DNA of 64,000 nucleotides from Candidatus Magnetocorallium paracelense (GCA_029001845.1 JAREWP010000078.1:1-64000), one strand, 5' to 3'. Positions 56,001-64,000 are shown, counted from the first letter of the stretch. The notes: generated by a model not told the origin, from the sequence alone. Translations and numbers: made by a program.

Positions 56001-56542
56001 GTGGAAGCTCTGGGCTTGAAAAGTTCTTCAGCACCATTTTTCAGATCAGATAATATTTCGCGGAGACCTGCTGTTCCGACGGCCGCACTGAAGAGGGCCT
56101 GTCCGAGATCGCCTGACTGATTCAGCAGTTCCCGGCCCCCTGCTTCCAGTCTTTCATGATCGATTCCATAGAGTTTTGTGAAGAGAGCCTCATCAATGGC
56201 GCCTGGTAAAAAGGGCGATAAAATCAAATCCTCCAAAACGGACTCCCCGTCAGGTCCCAGGAGAGTGCCCTTTGTTCCCTTTCTCCGAAGGAATTCAAGC
56301 TCCTTGCCCTTTGAAAGCCTGAGCTTCCCGCCAATCCGAAGCTGCGGGTTGTAGTGAAGATAATTATCGCTGGTACGGGCCGGAATACCAAACAACCACG
56401 CAATGAGCGCTCTCAATGAGGTGCTCTTGCCGGCTTCGTTGTTCCCGTATATCAGATGTAATCCGGCGTCTCCCTCTGATAAATCCAAAGATCTATTGGT
56501 AAAAGGACCATAGGCAATCAGGTCCAGGCGATCGATTCTCAT
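53030..56542 (-). CDS. yhaN: YhaN-type SMC/SbcC-like DNA repair ATPase
   Basis: The 1170-residue protein begins 'MRIDRLDLIAYGPFTNRSLDL' with the AAA_27-type opening and Walker A 'GNNEAGKSTSLRALIAWLFG'. 'GIDHERLEAGGRELL' follows, which is characteristic of YhaN. Long heptad-repeat coiled coils run from about 190 to 1000. The C-terminus carries the ABC signature-like 'MSDGTRDQLYLSLRLA', Walker B 'PFVVDDILIGFDDNR' and a final His switch in 'LLFTHHRRV'. With the nuclease encoded upstream it should form an SbcCD/Rad50-Mre11-like complex acting on DNA ends. The start overlaps the nuclease stop by four bases. A strong hairpin terminates the operon. Confidence 0.93.
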   Translation of the reverse strand: MRIDRLDLIAYGPFTNRSLDLSEGDAGLHLIYGNNEAGKSTSLRALIAWLFGIPARTSDNYLHYNPQLRIGGKLRLSKGKELEFLRRKGTKGTLLGPDGESVLEDLILSPFLPGAIDEALFTKLYGIDHERLEAGGRELLNQSGDLGQALFSAAVGTAGLREILSDLKNGAEELFKPRASTKPVNRAISGFKEAQKQIRDLSLPVAEWKRLQKELADTLSDIRDVEVNINGKSRERSRLERLNRVKGALAERRAVIAQIEQPGEIVLLPEDFSEKYKSAAGSLQRAGEAKERAKAKLARLKEESESLNVRYELLDNEEAILDIYKELGAVEKTIKDRPQQDGKRRLLLNEAETLLKGVRPDIDPADSGRLRPLLNNKKWISRLAQKQGLLIQKRDKAEAALRDVKDVRKSIKKRLAEMSRSNLDITELKAAIAAARKTGNLDQRLSDSQKRASDERGACENELARLGRFSGTMEALLKTAMPVFETLDTFERELDEIAGHIKDINRKQKELDEEQKQAEQDLKALLLKSDVPAIAELEASRTVRNKGWNLIKSKYIDHIDVEEEIREFASDSDLPSLYEHKVNAADHVSDRLRLDADQVVKRAELEAKIEGFALSVSNLQEEAGKANEAREILERRWRAVWKPLEIDPGTPGEMKQWLLRVDRLLANIRSANTAFSEANELARECKSQKESISFQISRFDDATDIRGMTLEAMINLCEQRVEQEESALLLKHQLEHSLDEADTRLKRTLEELSSIEDDRAAWLEEWGQAIDGLGLKSDVHPEYATETFDRLAAFFDKFDKSEELRKRIYGMDQVAEKFEKRVLQFVDGIGFKTDCLEAKTIAAQLNRDLNETRENRASLKKIKALEKDIMEEIRNADITIRTALEQLAQLRILAGVESDDKLERAGEKSRMKRELQQKLDRLEQELSRNGDGLSVEELEKEAEASDIDAIEGELERVSSELSELQESRDALRDQRQTIQNEIRAKDGKATAANASEEAEQQLAAMISGVEQYLRLQIAALILEQRIEDYRKKNQAPLLARAGELFSRLTLGSYANLRDELDDNGKPLLLGVRPNDDEVPVHGMSDGTRDQLYLSLRLATIEQHISRGEPMPFVVDDILIGFDDNRTRACLEVLAELAAVTQVLLFTHHRRVVELADRIEAKAGIFSHELL

Positions 56543-57804
56543 TTTGCGCTATCCACAGTCAACAACCTGCCGACCAACATCTGTTTGGCCTCCTCAAGCA
56601 GACGCTCGATCGTTTGATTTTCATTGAGGTTCAAGAGGGAGTCGGCGCCAAAGGCTTCTGACGGAACTTTCCGCCTGATATCGGCAATCACTTCTCCAAG
56701 ACCGATAACTTCGTCAGAATCACCGGATGTCGACAATATCTCCTTGAGCAACTGACCGAAGGCACTGTTGTCAGACAACATCGAATCCAAATCGAGCTTA
56801 CCTGTAACTGCATTTTCGACACGCTCTATCCATAAATCATCACCTGCAATCTCAGCGGCAAGGGCTTTGATTTGCTGTTCAAATTGTTCCGGATAGGCAG
56901 CAGGCTCATCTGATATCCGGGTTGCTCCTTCAAAACGGATGCGCATTGAAACAGGACGCCCCTCCGCCAATACCAGCTCCTTGTCGATGGCTTTTCGCGC
57001 ACGTTCCAGCATCTCTCTCATTTCAACAACATCTGTTACATCGACAGGGCAAAGTACCCAGCGCAAAACATCGAGAGGAATTTTTTCTACTTTCTTTACA
57101 GCGTTGTCTTCGACAGAGACAAGCATGCAACCCTTGGCGCCGGTTTCTCTGATATGGCGTCCCTGAATACAGCCTGGGAACACGATCCAGGGAGATTTCG
57201 AGACAAACTCCTCCTTGTGAATATGACCCAATGCCCAATATTGATATCCCTTGGAATATAAATCATCTATTGTGCAGGGAGCATACGCAGCATGTCCCTC
57301 TCTGCCATTAAGAGAGGTATGAAGAAGGCCGATATTGAATACGCCTTTATCAGCGAAAGGAAATCCTGCGGCAAGGTTTTCATCGACATGCTGCGTCCCG
57401 AAACTTCGCCCGTGAATGGCGACAGACAGATCGTCAAGCTTTACCGTTTCAACCTTCCGAGATGAGAAAATTTTCATGTTGGCAGGGATATCCAACGCTT
57501 TCGTCATTCGATTGGAAGCGTCATGGTTTCCCAAAACAGTGAAAACCGGAATATTGTGTCTGCCTAATCGGCCCATTTGTTGACTGAGGAAAATACCGGT
57601 GCTGTAATCCTTCCAATCGCCGTCATAGAGGTCGCCTGCCAACAAAACAAATGCGACCTTCTCCTCGATGGCCAGTTCCACCATGTTCTCAAAAGCCCTT
57701 CGGCATGCATCTCTAATGGATTCCGCCGGTGCTGACTCATAACGGGACAGTCCGCGCAAGGGGCTGTCTAAATGAACATCAGCCCCATGAATAAACGTAA
57801 ACAT
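56539..57804 (-). CDS. yhaO: YhaO-type metallophosphoesterase (SbcD/Mre11-like nuclease)
   Basis: The 421-residue nuclease starts 'MFTFIHGADVHLDSPL', with the metal-binding D-x-H, then 'LLAGDLYDGDW', 'VLGNHDASNR' and 'YWALGHIHKEE'. This is the full metallophosphoesterase motif set of SbcD/Mre11. Its C-terminal part ends with the linker that contacts the ATPase partner. The frame is open to 57912, but the start at 57804 has GGGAGGTGTC directly upstream and matches the family N-terminus. It is the first gene of a two-gene operon with yhaN. A family C palindromic repeat lies upstream at 57879. Confidence 0.94.
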   Translation of the reverse strand: MFTFIHGADVHLDSPLRGLSRYESAPAESIRDACRRAFENMVELAIEEKVAFVLLAGDLYDGDWKDYSTGIFLSQQMGRLGRHNIPVFTVLGNHDASNRMTKALDIPANMKIFSSRKVETVKLDDLSVAIHGRSFGTQHVDENLAAGFPFADKGVFNIGLLHTSLNGREGHAAYAPCTIDDLYSKGYQYWALGHIHKEEFVSKSPWIVFPGCIQGRHIRETGAKGCMLVSVEDNAVKKVEKIPLDVLRWVLCPVDVTDVVEMREMLERARKAIDKELVLAEGRPVSMRIRFEGATRISDEPAAYPEQFEQQIKALAAEIAGDDLWIERVENAVTGKLDLDSMLSDNSAFGQLLKEILSTSGDSDEVIGLGEVIADIRRKVPSEAFGADSLLNLNENQTIERLLEEAKQMLVGRLLTVDSAK

Positions 57805-57878
57805 GACACCTCCCTGTAAACCATTATAAAACATCAAGAGGACAATATCAAGGTACTTATTATAGGGCAAAATTAATA

Positions 57879-58010
57879 CCATTAACTTAAGGGGTGAAAC
57901 ACCTTCCGACAAAAGCGAGTCATGTTTGAGAAGGCGCAGCGAAGCGGAGCCTTCGAGTTTAGCCGCTGAAGGCGGATGGTGCTTTGCTCCTTTAAGTTAA
58001 TGACATTGAG
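57879..58010. repeat. Palindromic repeat family C, copy 2 (inverted)
   Basis: CCATTAACTTAAGGGGTGAA to TTTAAGTTAATGACATTGAG corresponds to the reverse complement of 3284-3411, with about ten differences. Confidence 0.92.
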
Positions 58011-58072
58011 GGTAAAATACTGACCTGATTTGTAATTTAAATGCATGAAATTCATCGATTGAAAACATTAAT

Positions 58073-58101
58073 TTGACAATCGATTACTATTAGGATATAA
58101 T
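58073..58101 (+). promoter_or_regulatory. Consensus sigma-70 promoter upstream of the flagellin gene
   Basis: TTGACA and TATAAT match the consensus in all twelve positions with a 17-base spacer. Transcription should start near 58108, about 295 bases before the flagellin ATG. The long leader contains a family H repeat and no visible reading frame of note. The promoter could serve the flagellin or an unrecognised small RNA. Confidence 0.7.
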
Positions 58102-58225
58102 TATCTAAAGGGTCGAGTTGAATTAAACTTAATTGCTATGATTTACATTAGACTATATTGAACCGACATCCCCTGCCCTTTTTAAATTTACAATTACAGT
58201 AATCTGTTTTTCAATACCTTTGCAA

Positions 58226-58385
58226 ATTAAGATTTTTTGTAACGACTTAGGTGTCCGGACTGAAGGCTGAAGACTGTTAGGTAAAACATGAGTTATCGAT
58301 AAAACTTTATGTTTTTTGTTGGTCACACCCCCAAGTCATTTGATTTTTTGCTTCAGCCTTCAGTCTTCAGCCTAAATACCTGTGT
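58226..58385. repeat. Repeat family H with CTGAAGGCTGAAGACTG ends
   Basis: TTGTAACGACTTAGGTGTCC plus ACTGAAGGCTGAAGACTG at the left pairs with CTTCAGCCTTCAGTCTTCAGCCTAAATACC at the right (given here as two halves of one arm). The right end lies a few bases before the flagellin Shine-Dalgarno, so the hairpin is within the leader mRNA. Confidence 0.75.
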
Positions 58386-58403
58386 AGTAAGGAGGTGACT
58401 CTT

Positions 58404-59285
58404 ATGGGACTTAGTATTAATACAAATATTCCTTCCATCAGATCGGGAAACGAGATCAATCAGATACACAACAATCTTAACAGCAATATGGCAAAACTCT
58501 CTTCCGCCCTGAGAATCAATTCAGCCAAGGACGACGCCGCAGGACTTGCCATAGCAACACGAATGACCTCTGAGGAGAGATCACTGATGACTGCCGTTCG
58601 AAACGCAAATGACGGCATGTCGATAACACAAACCGCAGAGGGCGCAATGAACGAAATGACGAATAATCTGCAAAGAATACGAGAGCTTTCCATCGCAGCA
58701 AGAAGCGGACAGTACAGCGAAAGCGACATAAACAACATGCAGCAGGAGGTCGACGCCCTTGTCGGGGAAATCAACAGAATATCGGAGCAAACGACTTTTA
58801 ATAATCGTCAGTTGCTTAACGGCTCATTTTCTGCTTCCATAAGCCTTAGCGACGATCCCGGCGAGGGCGGAATCGATATAAATGTCGACAATCTTGGAGT
58901 TGGCAGTCTTGGCGCCGACGGCGGAAGAACTCTCGATACCATCATGTCCTCCGAGGGTGCTCAATCAATCGGATTATCCACCGGAGGCGGAGAAACTCTT
59001 ACATCAAATCCCGCAGGCGCAGTGGAAATAGTAGACAGTGCTCTAAACCAAATAATGAGCACCAAATCGTCATTGGGAGCCATCACCAACAGGTTTGAGG
59101 CTGCCGCAAGAAATATCGACAATAATCTTGTATCCACAACAGCCTCCAAATCAAGAATTATGGACGCCGACATGGCAACGGAAACTGCGAACAATACAAA
59201 GAACCTTATTCTCCAGCAGGCCGCTGTTTCAGTACATGCTCAGGCAGGCAGACTGCCGCAGAACATACTTTCATTGTTACAATAG
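58404..59285 (+). CDS. fliC: Flagellin (short type)
   Basis: The 293-residue protein is the filament subunit, exported without a signal peptide. The N-terminal D0/D1 region is canonical ('LSINTNIPSI', 'LSSALRINSAKDDAAGLAIATRM', 'ANDGMSITQTAEGAMNEM', each well under the full domain). So is the C-terminal part ('SLGAITNRFEAAARNIDN', 'ILQQAAVSVHAQAGRLPQNI'). The variable centre is only about 70 residues and Gly-rich, giving a minimal filament. AAGGAGGTGACTCTT precedes the ATG at 58404. No chaperone, cap or other flagellar gene is nearby, so it is a stand-alone locus. Expression may come from the consensus sigma-70 promoter at 58073 rather than a sigma-28 site, which I could not find. Confidence 0.95.
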   Translation: MGLSINTNIPSIRSGNEINQIHNNLNSNMAKLSSALRINSAKDDAAGLAIATRMTSEERSLMTAVRNANDGMSITQTAEGAMNEMTNNLQRIRELSIAARSGQYSESDINNMQQEVDALVGEINRISEQTTFNNRQLLNGSFSASISLSDDPGEGGIDINVDNLGVGSLGADGGRTLDTIMSSEGAQSIGLSTGGGETLTSNPAGAVEIVDSALNQIMSTKSSLGAITNRFEAAARNIDNNLVSTTASKSRIMDADMATETANNTKNLILQQAAVSVHAQAGRLPQNILSLLQ

Positions 59286-59390
59286 GGAAAGCAATCCGAG
59301 GTTGGACCTGAGTAGAACTTGATTCCAAATGAGCAAAAGGTTGACTCTCCTAACCTCGTTCCGCTCTTCCCGTAACCACTGACAGAGTGT

Positions 59391-59411
59391 TTGGGAAACA
59401 GTCCCTACATT
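59391..59411. repeat. Second copy of the GTTTGGGAAAC palindrome
   Basis: AGTGTTTGGGAAACAGTCCC followed by TACATTTTGGC matches the element at 38576. Confidence 0.6.
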
Positions 59412-59459
59412 TTGGCGCCTTATTGAAATGCCTTAACGCCAACTTAAGCTGCCCCTGGC

Positions 59460-59607
59460 AGCGACTTTCCTCTTACTCCCTCTCTGTGTCCTCTGCGCCC
59501 TCTGCGTTAAAATAATACCCAAAAAGTTCCACATCCCTTCCGGTTTCCCCATTTTTTAAATACAACATCGACAATTTTTTGAGTCAACCCTAAGGGCCTA
59601 AGTAGTT
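59460..59607. repeat. Composite repeat family G, copy 2 (inverted)
   Basis: CTCTGTGTCCTCTGCGCCCTC and GCGTTAAAAT are followed by AAAAAGTTCCACATCCCTTCC and a CCTAAGGGCCTAAG end. This is the reverse complement of 50598-50845 without the ~90-base middle part. With the neighbouring family A copy it fills the gap 59286-59838. Confidence 0.85.
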
Positions 59608-59621
59608 ACAAACCATTAATT

Positions 59622-59769
59622 CTAAAAACAGCAGTCAGCTATCAGCCTTCAGCAAAAGAAAGTATTGATCTTATGCCAATAATAAGTTTCACCTTAACGG
59701 TGAATGTATTTAGAACCGTAAGTGTTGCCATTTAAAAGCTGATAGCTGACAGTTAAATGCTTTTTTTAG
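59622..59769. repeat. Dispersed repeat family A, complete copy
   Basis: CTAAAAACAGCAGTCAGCTATC and GACAGTTAAATGCTTTTTTTAG are the ends. The interior has 'TTGATCTTATGCCAATAATA' and a CACCTTAACGGTG hairpin. It ends 60 bases before the gatA Shine-Dalgarno. Confidence 0.92.
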
Positions 59770-59838
59770 GTTAATAAATGGTAGAATATCCCACTCACAC
59801 ACTAAACTCGCCCGAGTCCGAAACAACAGGAGGTTTCA

Positions 59839-61284
59839 TTGGAATTACACGAACTTGATATAACGGAGGCATGTAACATGATTACCGGGAAGGAAGTTTC
59901 ACTGAAGGAACTTTCCAGCGCTTTTTTTGAACGTATAGATAAAGTTGACGATAAAACATGCGCCTTTGTTACTGTAAGCAAAGATTATGCTTTTAAAAGA
60001 ATAGATGTTCTCTCAAAGGAGAGAAGTGAAAACCCCTTATACGGAATACCCCTTGCCGTTAAAGACAACATTTGCACAAAAGGGATAAAGACTACCTGCT
60101 CATCGAAGATACTGGAAGATTTCATTCCCCCCTATGAAAGCACGGTAACGGAGAAGCTCCTTAATGCAGGTTACGTGCTGCTGGGTAAGACAAACCTTGA
60201 TGAATTCGCAATGGGCTCTTCAACAGAGAGTTCGGCCTTTAGAATCACAAAAAATCCCTGGTCTCCGGACAGAACCCCCGGGGGCAGCAGCGGCGGTTCG
60301 GCAGCGGCGGTGGCTGCCGATGAATGTATTGCCGCACTGGGCTCCGACACCGGAGGATCGATAAGGCAGCCTGCTTCCTATTGCGGAGTTGTGGGACTTA
60401 AACCCACATATGGCAGAGTCTCCAGATACGGTCTTGTGGCCTTTGCATCGTCTCTCGATCAAATCGGACCAATCACAAAAAATGTAAGAGATTCCGCTCT
60501 CCTCTTACAGGTCATTTCGGGCCATGACAAACGGGACAGCACCTCTGCATTGGAGAGTTTACCCGATTTTACCGGGTCTCTTACAGGTGATATAAAGGGA
60601 GTTAAATTTGGCATACCTGAAGAGTACTTTACCGAAGGGATAGATTCCGAAGTGAAAGAGTGCGTTAAAAATGCCGTTAAAAAAATAGAATCCCTTGGCG
60701 CCGAAATAGTGGAAATAAACCTTCCCCACACGGAATACGCAGTAGCCACCTATTACATACTGGCGACATCGGAGGCTTCTTCCAATCTGGCAAGATACGA
60801 CGGGGTAAAATACGGGCTCAGAGTGTCGGGAAAGGAGCTGTCGGATATGTATCTGAATACCAGAGCCCGGGGGTTCGGCACGGAAGTAAAGAGGAGGATC
60901 ATGCTTGGTACATACGCTCTCTCATCGGGCTATTACGACGCCTACTATAAAAAAGCACAACAGGCAAGGACACTCTTTATAAAGGATTTTAAAGAAGCCT
61001 TTAAAAAAGTAGATATCATAATTACTCCCACCACCCCTGATACGGCATTTAAAATCGGCGAAAAAACAGAAGATCCCCTTCTTATGTATCTTAATGACAT
61101 ATGCACACTCTCTGTAAACCTTGCAGGCGTACCGGCCATTTCAATTCCCTGCGGCTTCGATTCCGCAGGAATGCCTGTTGGTCTTCAGATAATAGGAAAT
61201 TATTTTGCCGAAGACAGGATACTCAATGCAGCATATGCTTACGAACAATCTGTCGAATGGAGCAAAAGGAGGCCTGCCATATGA
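59839..61284 (+). CDS. gatA: Glu-tRNA(Gln)/Asp-tRNA(Asn) amidotransferase subunit A
   Basis: The 481-residue amidase releases ammonia from Gln or Asn for the GatCAB transamidation of misacylated tRNA. The amidase-signature triad is visible: Lys in '[10 protein letters not shown]', cis-Ser in '[14 protein letters not shown]' and the nucleophile Ser in '[12 protein letters not shown]'. Length is normal for GatA. The start codon is TTG at 59839, with AGGAGGTTTCA at good spacing and no alternative ATG nearby. It overlaps gatB by four bases (ATGA). gatC, usually upstream, is not in the preceding sequence, which is filled by repeats. Confidence 0.97.
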   Translation: MELHELDITEACNMITGKEVSLKELSSAFFERIDKVDDKTCAFVTVSKDYAFKRIDVLSKERSENPLYGIPLAVKDNICTKGIKTTCSSKILEDFIPPYESTVTEKLLNAGYVLLGKTNLDEFAMGSSTESSAFRITKNPWSPDRTPGGSSGGSAAAVAADECIAALGSDTGGSIRQPASYCGVVGLKPTYGRVSRYGLVAFASSLDQIGPITKNVRDSALLLQVISGHDKRDSTSALESLPDFTGSLTGDIKGVKFGIPEEYFTEGIDSEVKECVKNAVKKIESLGAEIVEINLPHTEYAVATYYILATSEASSNLARYDGVKYGLRVSGKELSDMYLNTRARGFGTEVKRRIMLGTYALSSGYYDAYYKKAQQARTLFIKDFKEAFKKVDIIITPTTPDTAFKIGEKTEDPLLMYLNDICTLSVNLAGVPAISIPCGFDSAGMPVGLQIIGNYFAEDRILNAAYAYEQSVEWSKRRPAI

Positions 61285-62723
61285 AAAGGAAACTCGAAGC
61301 AGTTATAGGACTTGAGATACATGCACAGATGAAAACAGACACAAAGATATTCTGCGGCTGTTCTACTGAATTCGGATCAAAACCCAACACACAGACCTGT
61401 CCTGTATGCACCGGACTTCCGGGCGTACTTCCCGTATTAAACAAAAAGGCATTGGAATTTATAATAAAAGCAGGTTTGGCAATGAATTGCAATATTGCCC
61501 GTAACAGCCGTTTTGCAAGAAAAAACTACTTTTATCCCGATCTGCCTAAGGGATATCAGATAAGTCAGTATGAATTACCGATATGCGAATATGGCTATGT
61601 GACTATAGAGAGTGAGACAGGGGAAAAGAGGATCGGCATTACAAGAATACATATGGAAGAGGACGCCGGAAAAAACATCCACGAAGGCGCGCATGAATAC
61701 AGCTTTGTCGATCTGAACAGGACCGGCGTGCCTCTTATGGAGATCGTAACGGAGCCTGAAATTGCTACATCCGGGGAAGCTGCCGATTTTATGCGCAAAC
61801 TGCGAAGTATTCTGAGATACCTTGATGTTTGCGACGGTAATCTCGAGCAGGGCTCCCTGCGATGCGACGCCAATGTCTCTGTCAGACCGGAAGGATCAAA
61901 CCAATTGGGAGTTAAGGCGGAGATAAAAAATATCAACTCTTTCCGTTTTGTCGAAAGGGCGATTGAGTATGAAATCAAGAGGCAGATCGATCTGGTCGAA
62001 TCCGGAGGCGCCGTTATTCAGGAAACGAGGCTCTGGAATTCCGTTACCAATACAACGGAATCAATGAGGTCCAAGGAAGAAGCCCATGACTACAGATATT
62101 TCCCCGATCCCGACCTGGTACCTGTGATGATGGCTGATGAAGAGGTGGAAAGAATAAGACAATCCATACCGGAGCTACCGGATGAAAAGAGAACCCGCTT
62201 TATTAGTGAATACGCTCTGTCCGAGCAGGATGCAGATATGATCGTCGCTGAAAAACGCACGTCCCAATGGTTCGAAGAGGCTGTTAAACTGGGAGGAAAA
62301 CCAAAGGTGCTGTGCAACTGGATGACAGGTGAATTTACAAGGTTGCTTAACGATAAAAGTATCGATATAGACGATTCCAAAGTGAAACCGCATCACCTTT
62401 GCGACCTCTTAACCCTTATAGATAAAGGCACGATAAGTGTTAAAATCGCAAAAACGGTTTTTGAAGAGATATTCGAAATCGGCAGAATGGCTGAAGAGAT
62501 CATAAAAGACAAGGGTCTTATTCAAATCAGTGACTCAGAAGAGATAGAAGCACTTATTGACGAAATTATTTCAAAGAATCCCGATGAAGTAAACAGGTTC
62601 AAAGCAGGCGAAAATAAACTCATGGGATTTTTCGTGGGTCAGGCGATGAAAGCCACAAAAGGAAAGGCCAATCCAAAAGTGGTTAATGAAATCATAGGGA
62701 AGAAATTGTCATCTCAGGCATAA
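61281..62723 (+). CDS. gatB: Asp/Glu-tRNA amidotransferase subunit B
   Basis: The 480-residue GatB subunit binds the misacylated tRNA, activates the acyl group with ATP and receives ammonia from GatA. It begins '[20 protein letters not shown]' and has the zinc cluster 'FCGC' and 'CPVCTGLPG'. '[10 protein letters not shown]', '[13 protein letters not shown]' and '[15 protein letters not shown]' follow. The C-terminal tail is of the YqeY/GatB type ('[19 protein letters not shown]', then '[13 protein letters not shown]'). The ATG at 61281 overlaps the gatA stop, and AGGAGGCC lies upstream within gatA. The frame is open further upstream but those residues belong to the gatA coding region read in another frame. 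Confidence 0.97.
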   Translation: MKRKLEAVIGLEIHAQMKTDTKIFCGCSTEFGSKPNTQTCPVCTGLPGVLPVLNKKALEFIIKAGLAMNCNIARNSRFARKNYFYPDLPKGYQISQYELPICEYGYVTIESETGEKRIGITRIHMEEDAGKNIHEGAHEYSFVDLNRTGVPLMEIVTEPEIATSGEAADFMRKLRSILRYLDVCDGNLEQGSLRCDANVSVRPEGSNQLGVKAEIKNINSFRFVERAIEYEIKRQIDLVESGGAVIQETRLWNSVTNTTESMRSKEEAHDYRYFPDPDLVPVMMADEEVERIRQSIPELPDEKRTRFISEYALSEQDADMIVAEKRTSQWFEEAVKLGGKPKVLCNWMTGEFTRLLNDKSIDIDDSKVKPHHLCDLLTLIDKGTISVKIAKTVFEEIFEIGRMAEEIIKDKGLIQISDSEEIEALIDEIISKNPDEVNRFKAGENKLMGFFVGQAMKATKGKANPKVVNEIIGKKLSSQA

Positions 62724-62818
62724 TAAAAATTGCTACTTACCCATGTTGAGCCACACAGGATCGAGTCAAAGAAAAGTTGTAAATTTATTTCTAACTCGCC
62801 CCATAGTTCAGGAAATTC

Positions 62819-64000
62819 GTGGAAACAACAGATAAAGATATTATAGACCATATAAAATCCATCCCCTCTTCCATTATCTATACTTTTGCTGACAAAGATA
62901 CCATCAAAGAGGCTTTTTCACTTTACAACAGGGACATTGTGAAAGATATCCAACGCAGCGCCGGCGGAAATCTGATCTCCGTTGAAGTGGGCTCACATTT
63001 TGGCCGACTCGTCAATATGTACGTAGCCGACAATAAGCTGCAATTCGATTGCGAATGTAGAGGCGCCGGTGAATCGAAAATGTGTTCCCATACCGTATGC
63101 GCCTTTATGACAGTAAAGAACGTTCTTCAGCCTGAAGTATTCAGAATCCGGAGAAATGGGCCTGACAAGAGAAACCGGTTTCTGAAAATTCTTTTACAAA
63201 AAGAAAAATCCCTCTCCTCACCTGCTCCGAAATACGCTTTTTCTATTGAAAGGGAAGAAGACAAAACAACCGTCTTCTTTAAAGTAAACGGAGAGAAAAT
63301 AACCTCCCCTTTGTACTACTACAGGGTACCGTTAAAATTAAAAAACTTTTTCAAAAGCGCCTATTCAAGCACCTTATGGAAAGATTCTTTTATCGCTTTT
63401 CTCAAGGAAGGGAATCCTGTGGTTCCTGTTTTTTTTAAAGATTCCGATTCCGAAGTTCCCGTAACACTGGACACTTCTATGGAAACCGAAACATTTACGG
63501 AAATCAAAATGACAAAAGAGAGTGTCACTGTCAGTAAAGCCTGTCATTTAAAAAACAACGACAGTAAAGAATTAACAATCGCCGGTGACTTCATCGTTGA
63601 TAAGGAATCAGGGAAATTCAGTGTAATCAGGAATAAAACAGGATGGAATATTTGGGAGCTCATACACCGCGCCTGTGACTATTCGATTTACTATAACGCC
63701 TATACACCCTTTTACATCGGAGGGAAAAAATCTTTTACAATTTCAACCGAAGTTTTTAACAACTCTCAAGTCAGATTTTCCATGAGTACAAAAAAGAAGG
63801 CTCTGGACTCCATAAAATTTACAGTGGAAGGTACGGAGTATCTTGTAAAGAACGTCATGCCCCTGTCATATACAATGAACATTCAGGAGAGGGGCGAATT
63901 TTTCCTTTTAAAACCTCAGGGCAAAGCCGGAGATTGTGAGATATCCGCATCCAGGATCCCTTACGCTCTCTTATCCTCCAATCTGCCCCATGGAATTAAC
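62819..64000 (+). CDS. SWIM zinc-finger protein, probable N-terminus of an SNF2-type helicase (runs off the window)
   Basis: The frame is open for 394 codons to the window end. GTG at 62819 is the only start after an in-frame TAG (near 62807), and AGGA lies upstream. Residues about 80-100 contain 'FDCECRGAGESKMCSHTVC', i.e. the C-x-C-x(n)-C-x-H SWIM zinc-binding pattern. A long beta-rich segment with no recognised motif follows ('YYYRVPLKLKNFF', 'GWNIWELIHRACDY'). SWIM domains at this position are typical of large bacterial SWI2/SNF2 ATPases related to RapA, where the helicase motors come after about 500 residues. The helicase part is not in view, so the full identity is inferred. It starts 95 bases after gatB on the same strand. 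Confidence 0.8.
   Translation, partial: METTDKDIIDHIKSIPSSIIYTFADKDTIKEAFSLYNRDIVKDIQRSAGGNLISVEVGSHFGRLVNMYVADNKLQFDCECRGAGESKMCSHTVCAFMTVKNVLQPEVFRIRRNGPDKRNRFLKILLQKEKSLSSPAPKYAFSIEREEDKTTVFFKVNGEKITSPLYYYRVPLKLKNFFKSAYSSTLWKDSFIAFLKEGNPVVPVFFKDSDSEVPVTLDTSMETETFTEIKMTKESVTVSKACHLKNNDSKELTIAGDFIVDKESGKFSVIRNKTGWNIWELIHRACDYSIYYNAYTPFYIGGKKSFTISTEVFNNSQVRFSMSTKKKALDSIKFTVEGTEYLVKNVMPLSYTMNIQERGEFFLLKPQGKAGDCEISASRIPYALLSSNLPHGIN

Noticed and set aside
57805-57912. N-terminal extension of the YhaO nuclease
   Set aside because: The extension enters the family C repeat; GGGAGG before 57804 and the 'FIHGADVHL' opening fix the start.
61101-61280. N-terminal extension of GatB by 60 residues
   Set aside because: The extension lies inside gatA in another frame; the ATG at 61281 gives the family N-terminus and a four-base overlap.

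Overview
The window looks like a chromosomal segment of a moderately AT-rich Gram-negative bacterium. Outer-membrane and periplasmic proteins, a Tat substrate, a flagellin and a c-type haem protein all point that way. Two-component kinases of the 'HQWRQPLN' subtype, a periplasmic-type CbiK, LVIVD-repeat and beta-helix surface proteins and a YhaO/YhaN pair would fit an anaerobic Desulfobacterota-like organism. That placement is inference from gene content; no rRNA, tRNA or CRISPR array was seen.

Layout. 0.5-5.3 kb: a response-regulator diguanylate cyclase overlaps a membrane-anchored Memo-AMMECR1 fusion; a CsgG-like lipoprotein-family gene and a small outer-membrane barrel follow. 5.5-9.3 kb: a PAS-PAS-LuxR regulator, an unknown repeat protein, a transposase remnant and a nucleotidyltransferase. 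9.3-16.6 kb: a two-gene lipid/polyketide-like locus, with an AT-AT-enoylreductase (PksE/PfaD type) and a fatty-acyl-AMP ligase-ACP-acyltransferase-like protein, but no ketosynthase. 17-20.8 kb: convergent genes for an LVIVD beta-propeller and a parallel beta-helix surface protein. 21-22.8 kb: a cobalamin riboswitch in front of an eroded operon in which only cbiK looks intact. 22.9-26.4 kb: a ChlI-like AAA ATPase, a hydrolase and a DUF4149-like membrane protein.

27.2-52.4 kb is a signalling island. Seven proteins carry histidine-kinase cores, and there is one stand-alone receiver. An orphan solute-binding protein starts a kinase-receiver-kinase-kinase operon. A 1739-residue Ser/Thr-kinase/AAA/GAF/histidine-kinase protein lies between two paralogous coiled-coil membrane proteins, one carrying a 33-bp minisatellite. 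A YfiR-like protein overlaps a hybrid kinase, which overlaps a receiver-kinase. 53-64 kb: YhaN/YhaO-type DNA-repair proteins, a lone short flagellin, gatA-gatB without gatC, and the start of a SWIM zinc-finger protein that runs off the window.

The most unusual feature at the DNA level is a heavy load of short non-coding palindromic or MITE-like repeats in nearly every intergenic space. At least seven families are present, the commonest in about eleven whole or partial copies. Some form inverted pairs tens of kilobases apart, and two genes end inside them. Several gene remnants suggest ongoing erosion. Starts were moved where a Shine-Dalgarno sequence or promoter decided the matter. Domain calls rest on visible motifs only; no database search was possible.
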